Source: Phycisphaerae bacterium (GTDB lineage Bacteria; Planctomycetota; Phycisphaerae; UBA1845; UTPLA1). From it: 64,000 nt of DNA. Numbering within the stretch: position 1 is the stretch's first letter; each line of letters begins with the position of its first letter. The DNA lies in assembly GCA_019636475.1 (NCBI GenBank), contig JAHBXN010000016.1, forward strand, positions 1-64,000, in the 5' to 3' direction. The notes under the pieces were generated by a model, which had not been told where the DNA came from, did no database searches, and was given only the letters and a program-made list of their open reading frames with translations. Both the position numbers and the translations under genes were made by a program. Below, piece after piece: positions 34,334-43,338 of the stretch.

Positions 34334-37216
34334 GTGAGATACAACATGCTAAAAAACTGCACCCTGGTTGCCGTCATGGCGACAGTGACGACCTGCGCGA
34401 CACGTACCGCCTTCGGCTCCGGCGCGTGCCTGCGAGTCAGCACCCTGACGGGTACGCCAACCTGCGTGGTCGTGGCCGACGAAGCGACATGCACGTCGGT
34501 GCCGAACAGCGTGTACTTTGGTGACGGAACGACCTGCGCGGATGTGCCGGAGGTGTATTACCATCCCGGTGGCGGCCAGATCAATATCAGCGGTGCGACG
34601 CTTTTCGCCAACTTCTTCGAATTTCCCGCGGCGACCAATGACGTGATCAACGTCGATGGCGATATCATCCCGTGCAATGGCCAGCCGTTCGTCGGATTTG
34701 CCAATCTCGACTGCGATCCGATGAATTCGCCGGACGGCATTGACCAACTGGCGCCCGGTTTCACCTGCGGTCAGAAATGGCACGGTCACTGGATTGTGCA
34801 GTATCGATCCGTCGGCTCGGGAAACGGTCTCGCGGAATTCGTGGATTATCAACTGGCCGGCATTTTGCCGTCGCGCATTCCGACTGAACTGGGAGTACTC
34901 AACGCACGACGATGGGCCGGACCCGGCATCAAGCAGGGACCGCTCTCCGGCTGCGAGGCCAACTGCTTTCCGCCACTGAATTCGGCCGACATGGACTGCA
35001 ACGGCATCATCGACGGGGCCGACCTCCGAGGCTTCATCGATGCAATGCTGTCCGGCGTTGGCTGTGACATCAATCGGGCCGACCTCAACGACGACTTCAT
35101 CATCGACCTGCTGGATCTGCCGCGATTCGTGAGCTGCGTTCTCGACGGCGGTCTGAATTGCGGCCGAGCGATCAATGTGAGCAACCCACCCAACTCCGCG
35201 GACACGAACGAGAGCGGCTCGCCCATCTGCCCGACAAGCGTCGACATCGCCAATATGGACGTACCGACCAAGTGGTTCGTGCTGGCGCCGGGCGGCTCGG
35301 GGTCATGGAACCGCAAGCCGACCTTTGCAGGATACGGCGACAATCCAAACGGTTCCTCTGACACCGGCTTCTCCAACAAGCTCAAGCCGCTCTCACGATC
35401 GAACAAGTCCGGTCAGCTCGTGACTCTGAACGTGGATACGGCGAACCCGGATTCGAACACTGTGTTCGACACGACGATCGCGTACTCCCCTGTCGTACCC
35501 ATTGCGAACCGGGGAACGGGCCTTGAAAACGTGACGTTCAGCGAGCTTCAGTATGCCTTCGTTACCGGCCGAATGCCGAACGGTGAGAACCTGATCGTAA
35601 ACTGTCGCGATGTCGGCTCCGGAACACGCAACGCCTGGAGCAACTCGATCGGCATCGATCCGAGCTGGGCCTCGGGTGACAACATCGGCAACCAGACGAC
35701 GTCGTCAAGCAACACAAACCTCGGGCCCAATACACGAGCGACGCAGTGCGGCAGTTCCAGCCACTCAGAGAATGCCGCCCAGCAGCGCCGTCTCTGCCTC
35801 GGATACACCGGAATCTTCGGTGCGGATCGAGCCGCGGCCGATGCGATCGGCGGCCTGTACGAAATCCTGAATGTCCGAAAGGACGTGGCCGGCGGAACGC
35901 AGTACGTTCGATGCGACGTTGACAGTGTTCTCGACAACTCGGACGTGAATACCGGTTGGCAGATCGGAGGTTCACAGACACTCGCGACCCGTGGCGATTA
36001 CCGAAGCGGCATTGATGGGAACACCAATCCTCCGATGAACAACCCGGCGGCGCGCGACTACATGATGAACCTGACGGTCAGCATTTCGAACTACGTCAAT
36101 TCCGGCGCGGCGCCGGAGTTCAATTCGCCCGCCGAAATCCTTGTGAAGCAGTTCATTCTCGACGTCGGCGTGGACGCCACGCCGGAACTGACGGATCCGA
36201 TGAACTACCTTCCGACCACCGGATTCGATCAGGCCATTCAGGACGACGTTCGAGCGATCAACGTGACGACCGTTCCCGCATTCGGCTCGGTCTTCCCGGG
36301 AGACGGTGGTCGGGTTCCGGTTCGCAACAACAACCCAGGCCTTTATAGCGACGGCAGTACGGCCGCATACCTTGACGGCAACGGCGCCCCGACGATCACA
36401 AGCGGTCAGCGCGTCTTTCCGCGGATGAAGATTCAGGGCGACTTCGAGGCGGACGGCGATCGCGATATTGACGACATCGCACCGATGCTCGCGGCGCTGT
36501 CCAATCCGCGCGCCTTCTCGGCGGCCGACGCGGCGAACCATCCGGGTAATTACATCATCCCGGAGATTCTGGGCGACTTTGACGGCGATGGAAACTTCAA
36601 CCACATGGACATCCGCTACTTCGCGGACGGCCTGGCATTGGTCAACGGCAGCGTCAATCGCAAGGCCGGTTTCATTGAAGTGGATGAAGCCTGGGAGGCC
36701 GCGACCGCCGCAGGTAACTTCTTCTTCACGGACACGACAAAAGTCCCGACGACCACGGTCCTCATCACCGGCACTTATGACGCGGGCGATGCCCGAGGCG
36801 ATGTGGCCGGCAACACCCCGTGGCGAGGCGCCCAGCCGCACGGCCATGACTTCGTGGTTAATCACGCGGACATCGAGTATGTGCGCGCGAACATCTATGC
36901 CGGCGTCTGGGGAACGAACCTCGACAACCACTTCGACAAGGACCTGAGTTGTGACATGAACGGCGACCTGCTGGTCGATTGTGCCGACGTGGTGGAGATC
37001 GTCGAGAAAATCCTTGACACGAAGATGGGCGACCTCGACCTGAACGGCGTCGTCGATTGTGGCGATATCACGACGTTGCAGGGTAACATCGGCGTGGTCA
37101 CCAGCGGTGCGACCTACGCTCAAGGCGATTTGGACTGCGACGGCGACGTCGATGCCGACGACCTGGCCATCGCTTGCGGCAACTGCCCCGGCTGCGCCGG
37201 CACCTGCTGCCCTTGA
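34334..37216 (+). CDS. Secreted PstS-like substrate-binding protein with several dockerin segments
   Basis: This is a 960-residue exported protein. AGGAGG is ten bases before GTG 34334; ATG 34346 is an alternative. After the signal peptide, three phosphate-binding-type motifs of the PstS family appear: SGATLFANFF, YRSVGSGNGL and, about 260 residues later, CRDVGSGTRNA. Between motifs two and three sits a dockerin-like pair (DMDCNGIIDGADLRGFID, DLNDDFIIDLLDLPRFV). The C-terminal third contains further EF-like loops (DFEADGDRDIDDIAPML, DFDGDGNFNHMDIRYF, DMNGDLLVDCADVVEIV, DLDCDGDVDADDLAI). So a PstS-like fold appears interrupted and extended by calcium-binding dockerin repeats. It follows a pseudopilin gene. 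Phosphate binding is inferred from motifs only. Confidence 0.78.
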   Translation: MRYNMLKNCTLVAVMATVTTCATRTAFGSGACLRVSTLTGTPTCVVVADEATCTSVPNSVYFGDGTTCADVPEVYYHPGGGQINISGATLFANFFEFPAATNDVINVDGDIIPCNGQPFVGFANLDCDPMNSPDGIDQLAPGFTCGQKWHGHWIVQYRSVGSGNGLAEFVDYQLAGILPSRIPTELGVLNARRWAGPGIKQGPLSGCEANCFPPLNSADMDCNGIIDGADLRGFIDAMLSGVGCDINRADLNDDFIIDLLDLPRFVSCVLDGGLNCGRAINVSNPPNSADTNESGSPICPTSVDIANMDVPTKWFVLAPGGSGSWNRKPTFAGYGDNPNGSSDTGFSNKLKPLSRSNKSGQLVTLNVDTANPDSNTVFDTTIAYSPVVPIANRGTGLENVTFSELQYAFVTGRMPNGENLIVNCRDVGSGTRNAWSNSIGIDPSWASGDNIGNQTTSSSNTNLGPNTRATQCGSSSHSENAAQQRRLCLGYTGIFGADRAAADAIGGLYEILNVRKDVAGGTQYVRCDVDSVLDNSDVNTGWQIGGSQTLATRGDYRSGIDGNTNPPMNNPAARDYMMNLTVSISNYVNSGAAPEFNSPAEILVKQFILDVGVDATPELTDPMNYLPTTGFDQAIQDDVRAINVTTVPAFGSVFPGDGGRVPVRNNNPGLYSDGSTAAYLDGNGAPTITSGQRVFPRMKIQGDFEADGDRDIDDIAPMLAALSNPRAFSAADAANHPGNYIIPEILGDFDGDGNFNHMDIRYFADGLALVNGSVNRKAGFIEVDEAWEAATAAGNFFFTDTTKVPTTTVLITGTYDAGDARGDVAGNTPWRGAQPHGHDFVVNHADIEYVRANIYAGVWGTNLDNHFDKDLSCDMNGDLLVDCADVVEIVEKILDTKMGDLDLNGVVDCGDITTLQGNIGVVTSGATYAQGDLDCDGDVDADDLAIACGNCPGCAGTCCP

Positions 37217-37256
37217 CGGACGATCAACCGGGCCGGTCAGAGTCGATTATTCAGGA

Positions 37257-37292
37257 GCGGGTCGGCGCGCTTGCCGGCCCGCTTCTTTTTTT
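37257..37292 (+). terminator. Rho-independent terminator after PstS-dockerin gene
   Basis: A ten-base stem GCGGGTCGGC/GCCGGCCCGC with one G-T wobble and a six-base loop is followed by TTCTTTTTTT. It lies 41 bases after the stop codon. Confidence 0.88.
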
Positions 37293-37410
37293 GAAGCGCA
37301 CCCTTCTTGCACCATCGACCTAATCAGAATATGAGTGTTGCCTCATGGAACACGATGTGGATCAGCGCGCAGTAACCAATAGCGCGGACTTGCTGAAGGG
37401 GTGACACGAG

Positions 37411-38421
37411 ATGAAGGCGGTGCGGTTTCATCAACCAGGCTCGATCGAGGTGCTTCGGTATGAAGAAGTGCCGACGCCGACGCCCGGCGCGGGCGACGTG
37501 CTCGTTCGCGTCAGGGCCGCGGCTCTGAATCGCATGGACATCTTTCTGCGTTCCGGCGTGGCGACCATGCCCGGATTTTCCCTGCCTCACACCGGTGGGT
37601 TCGACATTGCGGGCGAGGTCGCGGCTGTCGGGGCGGACGTGTCGGCCGATCTTGTCGGCCGCGAAGTCGTGGTGAAGCCGCGAGTCACGGGTCCGGCTTC
37701 GCGCGGATTGCTGGACATCATCGGCACGGCGCGACCGGGCGGTTTCGCAGAGTTCGTACTCGCGCCGGCGCACTGCATCGCGCCGAAACCAACAGGATAT
37801 TCATTCGAAGAGGCGGCGGCGTTTGGCTGCGTGTACCTCACGGCGTTCTACGGACTGAACTGGATCGCGAAGCTCAGGCCCGGCGAAACAGTGCTCGTGC
37901 ATGCGGCCAGCAGCGGTGCGGGCGCTGCGGCGATCCAAGTCGCCAAGGCCTGCGGCGCGACGGTTATCACAACAGCCGGCAATGATGAGAAATGCGTCAA
38001 GGCCAAGGTCATGCTCGGCGCGGACCATACCGTGAATTACCGATCCGCGGACTTTCGGGATACCGTGCGCGACGTGACATGCGGCCGGGGCGTTGATGTC
38101 GTCTTTGATCCGGTTTGGGGAGATTCGGCCGCCAGAACCCAGGATGCCATCGCCCGGTATGGTCGATGGATCGTGCTGGGAATGGTCGGCGGACCGACGG
38201 GATCGATCACCGCAGCCAAGCTCATGTTCCAGGAGGTGACGATCCGAGGCATCGTAGAGTTCTACAGCGACGACCGAATTATCGACGCAGCATGGGCGCT
38301 TGCGCACCGCGGAATCGTCAGGCCGCTTATTGACCGTGTGTGGCCGCTCGAAGAACTGGCAGCTGCACAGAAGCAAATGGAGGACGGCACATTCTTCGGA
38401 AAGATCGTGGTCAGACCATGA
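37411..38421 (+). CDS. Zinc-independent MDR-family oxidoreductase (quinone oxidoreductase-like)
   Basis: This is a 336-residue medium-chain dehydrogenase/reductase. The N-terminal GroES-like domain has EVLRYEEVPTPTPGAGDVLVRVRAAALNRMDIFLRSG. The Rossmann part has ETVLVHAASSGAGAAAIQVAKACGATVI (an AASSGxG variant of the NADPH loop), and DVVFDPVWGDSAARTQDAI follows. The four structural-zinc cysteines of alcohol dehydrogenases are absent, which places it with quinone oxidoreductase-like NADPH enzymes. The substrate is not predictable. It stands alone on the plus strand, after a terminator and converging with the large lipoprotein gene only 13 bases away. Confidence 0.87.
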   Translation: MKAVRFHQPGSIEVLRYEEVPTPTPGAGDVLVRVRAAALNRMDIFLRSGVATMPGFSLPHTGGFDIAGEVAAVGADVSADLVGREVVVKPRVTGPASRGLLDIIGTARPGGFAEFVLAPAHCIAPKPTGYSFEEAAAFGCVYLTAFYGLNWIAKLRPGETVLVHAASSGAGAAAIQVAKACGATVITTAGNDEKCVKAKVMLGADHTVNYRSADFRDTVRDVTCGRGVDVVFDPVWGDSAARTQDAIARYGRWIVLGMVGGPTGSITAAKLMFQEVTIRGIVEFYSDDRIIDAAWALAHRGIVRPLIDRVWPLEELAAAQKQMEDGTFFGKIVVRP

Positions 38422-38434
38422 TCTCGCGACGAGA

Positions 38435-40264
38435 TCAGTCCGCATCACCCGAGGGCGTGCCGGCGAAAGCCGATGATACCGAAGGCGGCTCGGCCACGTT
38501 GCGCAGAGTCGGGTTGTCCGCGAGAAACCGGCCCTCGAACTCAGGCTGCCAACCGAAGCTGCCGCGGCGCGACGGCAGTGCCCAGATGTTGTCACTGACC
38601 AGCGGTGCAACCCGCCGCGCCCCGAGGGCACGCCAGGGATGGGCGTGCGCCGTTCGCATCGACGATTGCTCAGTCGTCGCAGGCAGCGGAGCAAAGAGAC
38701 CGTTGCCGGCCGTCGGATCGTATGCCGTGAACGAATCGAGCGGCGTCTCCATAACTTGACCTGCGACGCGATCGTATGTGAACGGCTCAACAAGCGTCAT
38801 GTCATCAGCTGGCGAGATCGGCTGCATGGCTCCGGCTGTTGCTTCCGGCGCGCCGTCGGGTGTCGCGTCCCCCGTTGAATCGACAAGACCTCTCGATGCG
38901 GCAGTCGCGAATGGCAATCCGGCCGACGCCGATTCGCCCTTGATTTCTCCGCCGCTCAGGACGCTTGCGACGGATCCGTCAACGAAATCGCTGTTCGGCT
39001 GCTCCTCGCAATCGACGACGAGCGCGAAGGCGGTTGAGGCGGCGCGCTCTGCGTCGGTGACTTCTCGCGATTCATCATCGCAAGGATCAATGACGATCGC
39101 CGAATTCGCCGGCAGGACAGCCGACTCTTCGCGACCAAATCGAGGCGGACCGTCGTAAACCGCACTTCTTTCGGCACGGCGCGAGACTTCGGTGAATCGT
39201 CGAGCCCAATCAGCCAGCAACGCCTGGTAATCGTCGGCCGCCTGCTCCCACAAAAGGGAAACTTCCTCCGGCGTCATCGTGACGACATCCGATTCGTCCT
39301 GACCGTCGCAGGGATCGGCGGCGCCCCATTCGGCGCCAAACTCCGACTCACTCGCATCCAACTGCTCCGACGAATTCGACGCGGAATCTTCGGTACCGAT
39401 GTAACTGAGCCAGTCCGAATCCACTCCGGCGTCCGCCAGCGTATGATCCACAACCTGAAGGGCGTAGGTGCAGGCCAGTCCGACATTCCCGGCACGGTCA
39501 ACCGCCTCAACACGGAACCAAATTTCGTGATCAAATGCGTATCCCGGCAGTTCAAACGTGAATGAGCCGACGTCCGGGAGGTCCCGCTGTAACTCGATCA
39601 TGCGACTCTCGTCCGATGAGAAATCGAGTAACAGGCCGATTCGCACAGGAGATTCGACGAGATGCGGATCGACCGCACGCCACGTGATCGTCACAGGTTC
39701 GCCGACCTGATACCACGTCTGCTGAGGCTCGAGCCAGACCTCCAGTGCGGGTGCGGAAGTGTCCACGTGATAGACACGCACCGGGTATGCGGGCGTATGT
39801 TCGGCGGGGTCCTGGCCCGGTCCAACGAATCGAACGCCGTAGTCGCCGTCGCAACTCGCTTCGAACGCGAAGTACGATTGGCCGCGGCCGAAATACCCTT
39901 CCCGCTGCCAGTTCCGCCCGTTGTCGTTGGTCCACCAGAGGGCGATACGCGGCGTCTCCTCGGATTCATACCCTCCCGGTTGTCGCACCATGACGAGCTT
40001 CTGATTAACAAAATAGTGCGCCGGATCGCCCGGACGCGCCATCGGTTCCGGCGCGGGTTCTTCGATCGGCCGAGTGTATTCGGGCTGGTCGTATGCCCAA
40101 TCGGGATAGGTTCGTTGCGGATTGAAAGCGGCCTGATCACTGTGGGAGCCGCGGGTCGCAACCGGGACAGACTTGGCAGACGATCCGCATCCAGCGATCG
40201 CCATTCCAAGAAAAGCGGCAGACGACAGGCTTGTGAGCGTTTTCATCCGTGATTTGTTGTGCAT
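38435..40264 (-). CDS. Large acidic lipoprotein with Ig-like beta-sandwich
   Basis: This protein of about 609 residues is of unknown function. The likely start is ATG 40264, nine bases after AAGG; ATG 40246 also gives a good lipoprotein signal (MKTLTSLSSAAFLGMAIAGC). The first 300 residues hold Trp-rich beta strands (RIALWWTNDNGRNWQREGYFG, YRVYHVDTS-like SAPALEVWLEP, VTITWRAVDPHLVESPVRIGLL, IWFRVEAVDRAGNVG), resembling fibronectin/Ig-type modules seen in planctomycetal proteins. The C-terminal half is acidic and Ser/Ala-rich, probably disordered. It is likely attached to a membrane on the periplasmic side. A perfect inverted repeat (40320-40345) lies about 60 bases upstream of the start. Confidence 0.7.
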   Translation of the reverse strand: MHNKSRMKTLTSLSSAAFLGMAIAGCGSSAKSVPVATRGSHSDQAAFNPQRTYPDWAYDQPEYTRPIEEPAPEPMARPGDPAHYFVNQKLVMVRQPGGYESEETPRIALWWTNDNGRNWQREGYFGRGQSYFAFEASCDGDYGVRFVGPGQDPAEHTPAYPVRVYHVDTSAPALEVWLEPQQTWYQVGEPVTITWRAVDPHLVESPVRIGLLLDFSSDESRMIELQRDLPDVGSFTFELPGYAFDHEIWFRVEAVDRAGNVGLACTYALQVVDHTLADAGVDSDWLSYIGTEDSASNSSEQLDASESEFGAEWGAADPCDGQDESDVVTMTPEEVSLLWEQAADDYQALLADWARRFTEVSRRAERSAVYDGPPRFGREESAVLPANSAIVIDPCDDESREVTDAERAASTAFALVVDCEEQPNSDFVDGSVASVLSGGEIKGESASAGLPFATAASRGLVDSTGDATPDGAPEATAGAMQPISPADDMTLVEPFTYDRVAGQVMETPLDSFTAYDPTAGNGLFAPLPATTEQSSMRTAHAHPWRALGARRVAPLVSDNIWALPSRRGSFGWQPEFEGRFLADNPTLRNVAEPPSVSSAFAGTPSGDAD

Positions 40265-40319
40265 GGCATGCATCCTTGCAATGCGGCTGTCCCCAGCTCT
40301 TGGAATTCTATTGGCGATA

Positions 40320-40345
40320 CTATCGGACGCAACGGCTTCCGATAG
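40320..40345. promoter_or_regulatory. Perfect inverted repeat upstream of lipoprotein gene, operator candidate
   Basis: CTATCGGA and TCCGATAG are perfect eight-base arms separated by ten bases. The repeat lies 56 bases upstream of the lipoprotein start and 77 bases after the purQ stop codon. Without a T run it does not look like a terminator. Its binder is unknown. Confidence 0.45.
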
Positions 40346-40421
40346 ATGTGCCCATATCGACACTCGCACGCGAGGCGCTTGATGCGATCTATCGCCCCAA
40401 CAGAGATTCTGGAAATGGTGA

Positions 40422-41261
40422 CTAGGAGCTGAGGCGCTTGACGGCCGTCCGGAACATTCGCAAGCCGTCCGGCTCGGATTGATCGCCCATATCAGTATTG
40501 CGACCGCCGATTCCGGCTGGCACGTGGGTCGCAAAGATACACCGCTCCGGGTGCGGCATGAGGCCAAACACACGGCCAGTGCTGTCAATGAGGCCGGCGA
40601 TGTTATCAGTGCTGCCGTTCGGGTTCGACGGAAACGTCAATCCTTCACACTCGCCCGCTTGAGAAGGCTGCCGGTTTGAGGCCGACCCGGCGGGCAGGGC
40701 GTCATCGGCGGCGTAACGAAGTGCGATGCGGTCGTTCGAAGCCAAAGCTTTCGCACCTTCGCTTCCACCCGCGACGACAACCCGACCCTCACCATGCGCC
40801 ACGGGCAACCGATAGATCTGCCCCTTTTCGAGAAACGCGCACCGGTCGGTCTGGGCACGCAGGGAGACCCACCGATCCTCGTATCGCCCCGACTCATTCA
40901 GCGCCAGCGTCACCCGAACGCCAATATCCGCGCCGGGGACGATTCCCATCCGCACGAGCACCTGAAACCCGTTGCAGATACCGACGACGAGGCCACCCCG
41001 ATCGATAAAGGCCGCCAATTCGTCGGGCAGGTGGTTCGTGATCTGATTCGCAAGGATTCGCCCACTGGCGATGTCGTCGCCGTAGGAGAATCCACCGGGA
41101 ATGGTCAGAACCTGAAACCCGCCAAGGAGCGCGGGATTCTCGCAAAGGTGGTTGATGTGAACCCGATCTGGGTTCGCCCCGACTGATTTCCATGCGTACG
41201 CGGTCTCCTCGTCGCAGTTGATTCCGGGGGCACGAAGTATGAGTACGCGCGGGGACGCCAT
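40422..41261 (-). CDS. purQ: Phosphoribosylformylglycinamidine synthase subunit I (glutaminase)
   Basis: This is a 279-residue class I glutamine amidotransferase, which supplies ammonia to PurL for FGAM formation in purine synthesis. Motifs: RVLILRAPGINCDEETAYAW at the N-terminus, LTIPGGFSYGDDIASGRI, the nucleophile Cys in VVGICNGFQVLVRMGI, RLPVAHGEGR, and the His-Glu pair in GLMPHPERCI. It is somewhat longer than typical PurQ (about 230 residues), with an insertion around residues 190-225. I start at ATG 41261, just before the conserved PRVLILRAPG. No purS or purL is adjacent. Confidence 0.93.
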   Translation of the reverse strand: MASPRVLILRAPGINCDEETAYAWKSVGANPDRVHINHLCENPALLGGFQVLTIPGGFSYGDDIASGRILANQITNHLPDELAAFIDRGGLVVGICNGFQVLVRMGIVPGADIGVRVTLALNESGRYEDRWVSLRAQTDRCAFLEKGQIYRLPVAHGEGRVVVAGGSEGAKALASNDRIALRYAADDALPAGSASNRQPSQAGECEGLTFPSNPNGSTDNIAGLIDSTGRVFGLMPHPERCIFATHVPAGIGGRNTDMGDQSEPDGLRMFRTAVKRLSS

Positions 41262-41655
41262 GTCCGGAGCATAAGGCGTCCGGCCGCTGACGGTCAAAGA
41301 CGATCCACGCTCGGAACGAGGTTTGCCCGGCGATCGGCGCGGCGCACGATGATCCCGTCCCCGGCATGGCGATAATCGCGCCGAGATCCCCGTTTACGGA
41401 CGCGCGGCCGCTTGTTGCTTTTCGACAACACAACGGACCAGACGGCCCGACGAAAACTGCAACCGCCAGGCTGCGCGAGCAATCCATAAGTAATTCATCC
41501 CACTGGAATTATGACAAGTCTCGGAAAACCGGACGCGGCGATGATGCGCCTTGTCACCGCGTTTGCCCTTTTTCCGAATGTCATGATCGAGAAGACGGCG
41601 GACAGTGTGATTGCTTTTTTGAAGCCGAGGGCGAAAATCCTGATCCTCGCCTTTT
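41262..41655. other. Intergenic region, 394 bases, no gene recognised
   Basis: This lies between purQ and the 3' end of the fur-like gene, both on the minus strand. I looked for purS, which often precedes purQ, and do not see it. Open frames on either strand are short of conserved features. No terminator with a T run in the minus direction is seen. Confidence 0.45.
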
Positions 41656-42180
41656 TCACCTATCTCGCGCTGTGTTGAAGCCTGACTTCCGAGACAGACT
41701 CTTGGCACTAAACGTGATGGGACAGGCCTTCACGCAACTCTCGCACAATCCCAGAATCTGAAAACGATGCGAAAGGGCATGGAATCGATGCTGCGACGCG
41801 AGGATCGTGCGCAACTTCGATACCTCGGAGGCGCTGAACTCGATGATGCGACCGCAGCGGCGACACACCATGTGATCGTGAGGGTCCTGGCCGTAGGTGT
41901 GCTCGTAGTGGACCTGCTTGTTGGAGAAGTGCACCTCGCGAACAATGCCGCATTCAACGAGGAGTTTAAGAGTTCGGTAAACGGTCGCCTTGCCGACACG
42001 CCGCGCGGACTGGCGCATGATGAGCAGCAGTTGCTCGGCCTCAAAATGTTCCTCCATGCGCATCGCGGCGCGGAGGATGTCGCCACGCTCGCTCGTGTAC
42101 TTCAGTCCACGGTCGCGGCAATACTCGCGAAAAACGTTCTCCGCTGTGTCGATTGTTTCAGTCGCGACGGCTCGGGGCAT
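41656..42180 (-). CDS. Fur-family metal-responsive transcriptional regulator
   Basis: This is a 174-residue Fur-like regulator. The winged helix covers YCRDRGLKYTSERGDILRAAMRMEEHFEAEQLLL and KATVYRTLKLLVECGIVREV. The metal-binding and dimer domain has VHYEHTYGQDPHDHMVCRRCGRIIEF with the His cluster and CxxC, and a second CESC near the C-terminus, making a structural zinc site. It could sense iron, zinc or peroxide; the subgroup is not certain. The longer in-frame extension upstream of ATG 42180 is unsupported because the family N-terminus aligns with MPRAVATETIDTAE. The queuosine salvage gene is divergent, 138 bases away. Confidence 0.92.
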   Translation of the reverse strand: MPRAVATETIDTAENVFREYCRDRGLKYTSERGDILRAAMRMEEHFEAEQLLLIMRQSARRVGKATVYRTLKLLVECGIVREVHFSNKQVHYEHTYGQDPHDHMVCRRCGRIIEFSASEVSKLRTILASQHRFHALSHRFQILGLCESCVKACPITFSAKSLSRKSGFNTARDR

Positions 42181-42318
42181 GTCTGATAGCAGAACCCGTC
42201 GCGATTCAATTGTCAAAACCGCCGATGCAATTCGGACGCGACGATCCGATTCGGGACGCCGCATGTCGCCGGACACGATCGCTTTCCCGCGGCCGCAAAC
42301 GTGATTAGCATTCTGAGC

Positions 42319-43269
42319 ATGTTGGTGCTTCATTCCACACGAGCCGTCATGGAGTCCGCACAGCACGTCTCCATCGACGACTCCGCCATCAGGACCTGGG
42401 CCGAAAAGCTGCGGCCCGGCGCGCTGGTTCCGTCGGGCCACGGCCTACTCGATCACGTTCCAGGTACGCGCGAGCAAATCGCAAACTTCATCCTGCTCGT
42501 GGACGCTCTGAACTTCTGCTTCTGGTCGCCAGACCCCATCCGGATCATCTGGCGAGGTACAACCTACGAGCGATACAATGCCATGTTTGTGTCGCTCATG
42601 CTGGCGGCCCGGAGCGACCCCCGCTGGTTTGATCCCCGATACTGGCAAGTTGTCCCGACCGAGGAAATACGACAGGTACTCAGCGGGAGCGGCCAACTGC
42701 TCCTGCTGCCGCAGCGGGAGCGAATCATTCGCGATACCGGGCGCGTGTTGCTCGACCGTTTCGACGGGCAGTTCTCAGCGGCCGTCGCATCCGTCGGAGA
42801 GCGGGCCTGGCCGCTGGCCGTGCTGCTGATGACCAACTTCGATTCCTTCCGCGACGTGGCGAATTATCGAGGCAAGCCCGTCTACTTCATGAAGCGGGCC
42901 CAGATCTGCGCGCTGGACCTGTCATCGACATGGGAGCGCAAAGGGCACGGCCCGCTGGACGGCCTTGAAGAACTGACGGCGTTCGCGGATTACCGCGTGC
43001 CCCAGGCGTTGCGGCATCTGGGCATTCTACGACTGAATGATGACCTGGCGCGGATCATCGATCAGAACGAGAGCGAACTGGATGAAAACTGCGAGCAGGA
43101 AATTGAAATCCGGGCCGCTACCATTCAAGCGGTGGACCGCATGGTCACGGCGGTGAATCGCGGTGGCGGTCGCACAACGGCGTGGGAAATCGATTGGTAT
43201 CTATGGGAACTGTCGCACCATGAATCAGTGACAGCTCGCCATCATCGAACGCGGACCATCTACTACTGA
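42319..43269 (+). CDS. Queuosine salvage protein (DUF2419/Qng1 family)
   Basis: This is a 316-residue protein of the queuosine 5'-phosphate N-glycosylase/salvage family. Conserved segments: STRAVMESAQHVSID near the start, LVDALNFCFWSPD, ERYNAMFVSLMLAA, FDSFRDVANYRGKPVYFMKRAQI and LEELTAFADYRVPQALRHLGIL. Family members release the queuine base from queuosine nucleotide so it can be reused for tRNA modification. The start is uncertain: homology begins near MLVLHSTRAV, so I use ATG 42319; a GTG 18 bases earlier is possible. No ribosome site is evident. Its position next to a Fur regulator has no clear functional meaning. Confidence 0.85.
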   Translation: MLVLHSTRAVMESAQHVSIDDSAIRTWAEKLRPGALVPSGHGLLDHVPGTREQIANFILLVDALNFCFWSPDPIRIIWRGTTYERYNAMFVSLMLAARSDPRWFDPRYWQVVPTEEIRQVLSGSGQLLLLPQRERIIRDTGRVLLDRFDGQFSAAVASVGERAWPLAVLLMTNFDSFRDVANYRGKPVYFMKRAQICALDLSSTWERKGHGPLDGLEELTAFADYRVPQALRHLGILRLNDDLARIIDQNESELDENCEQEIEIRAATIQAVDRMVTAVNRGGGRTTAWEIDWYLWELSHHESVTARHHRTRTIYY

Positions 43270-43338
43270 CAACCGGCATCCCAGCAGCGCGGCGCGCGGA
43301 CATCGCCGGTGTGCAGGCTGAATCGACGGAGTCACAAA

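Noticed and set aside
35972-37123. 383-codon antisense frame over the PstS-dockerin gene
   Set aside because: The composition mirrors repeated Asp codons on the real strand; no support.
41262-41655. purS upstream of purQ
   Set aside because: No frame of about 80 codons with PurS-like features is found in the spacer.
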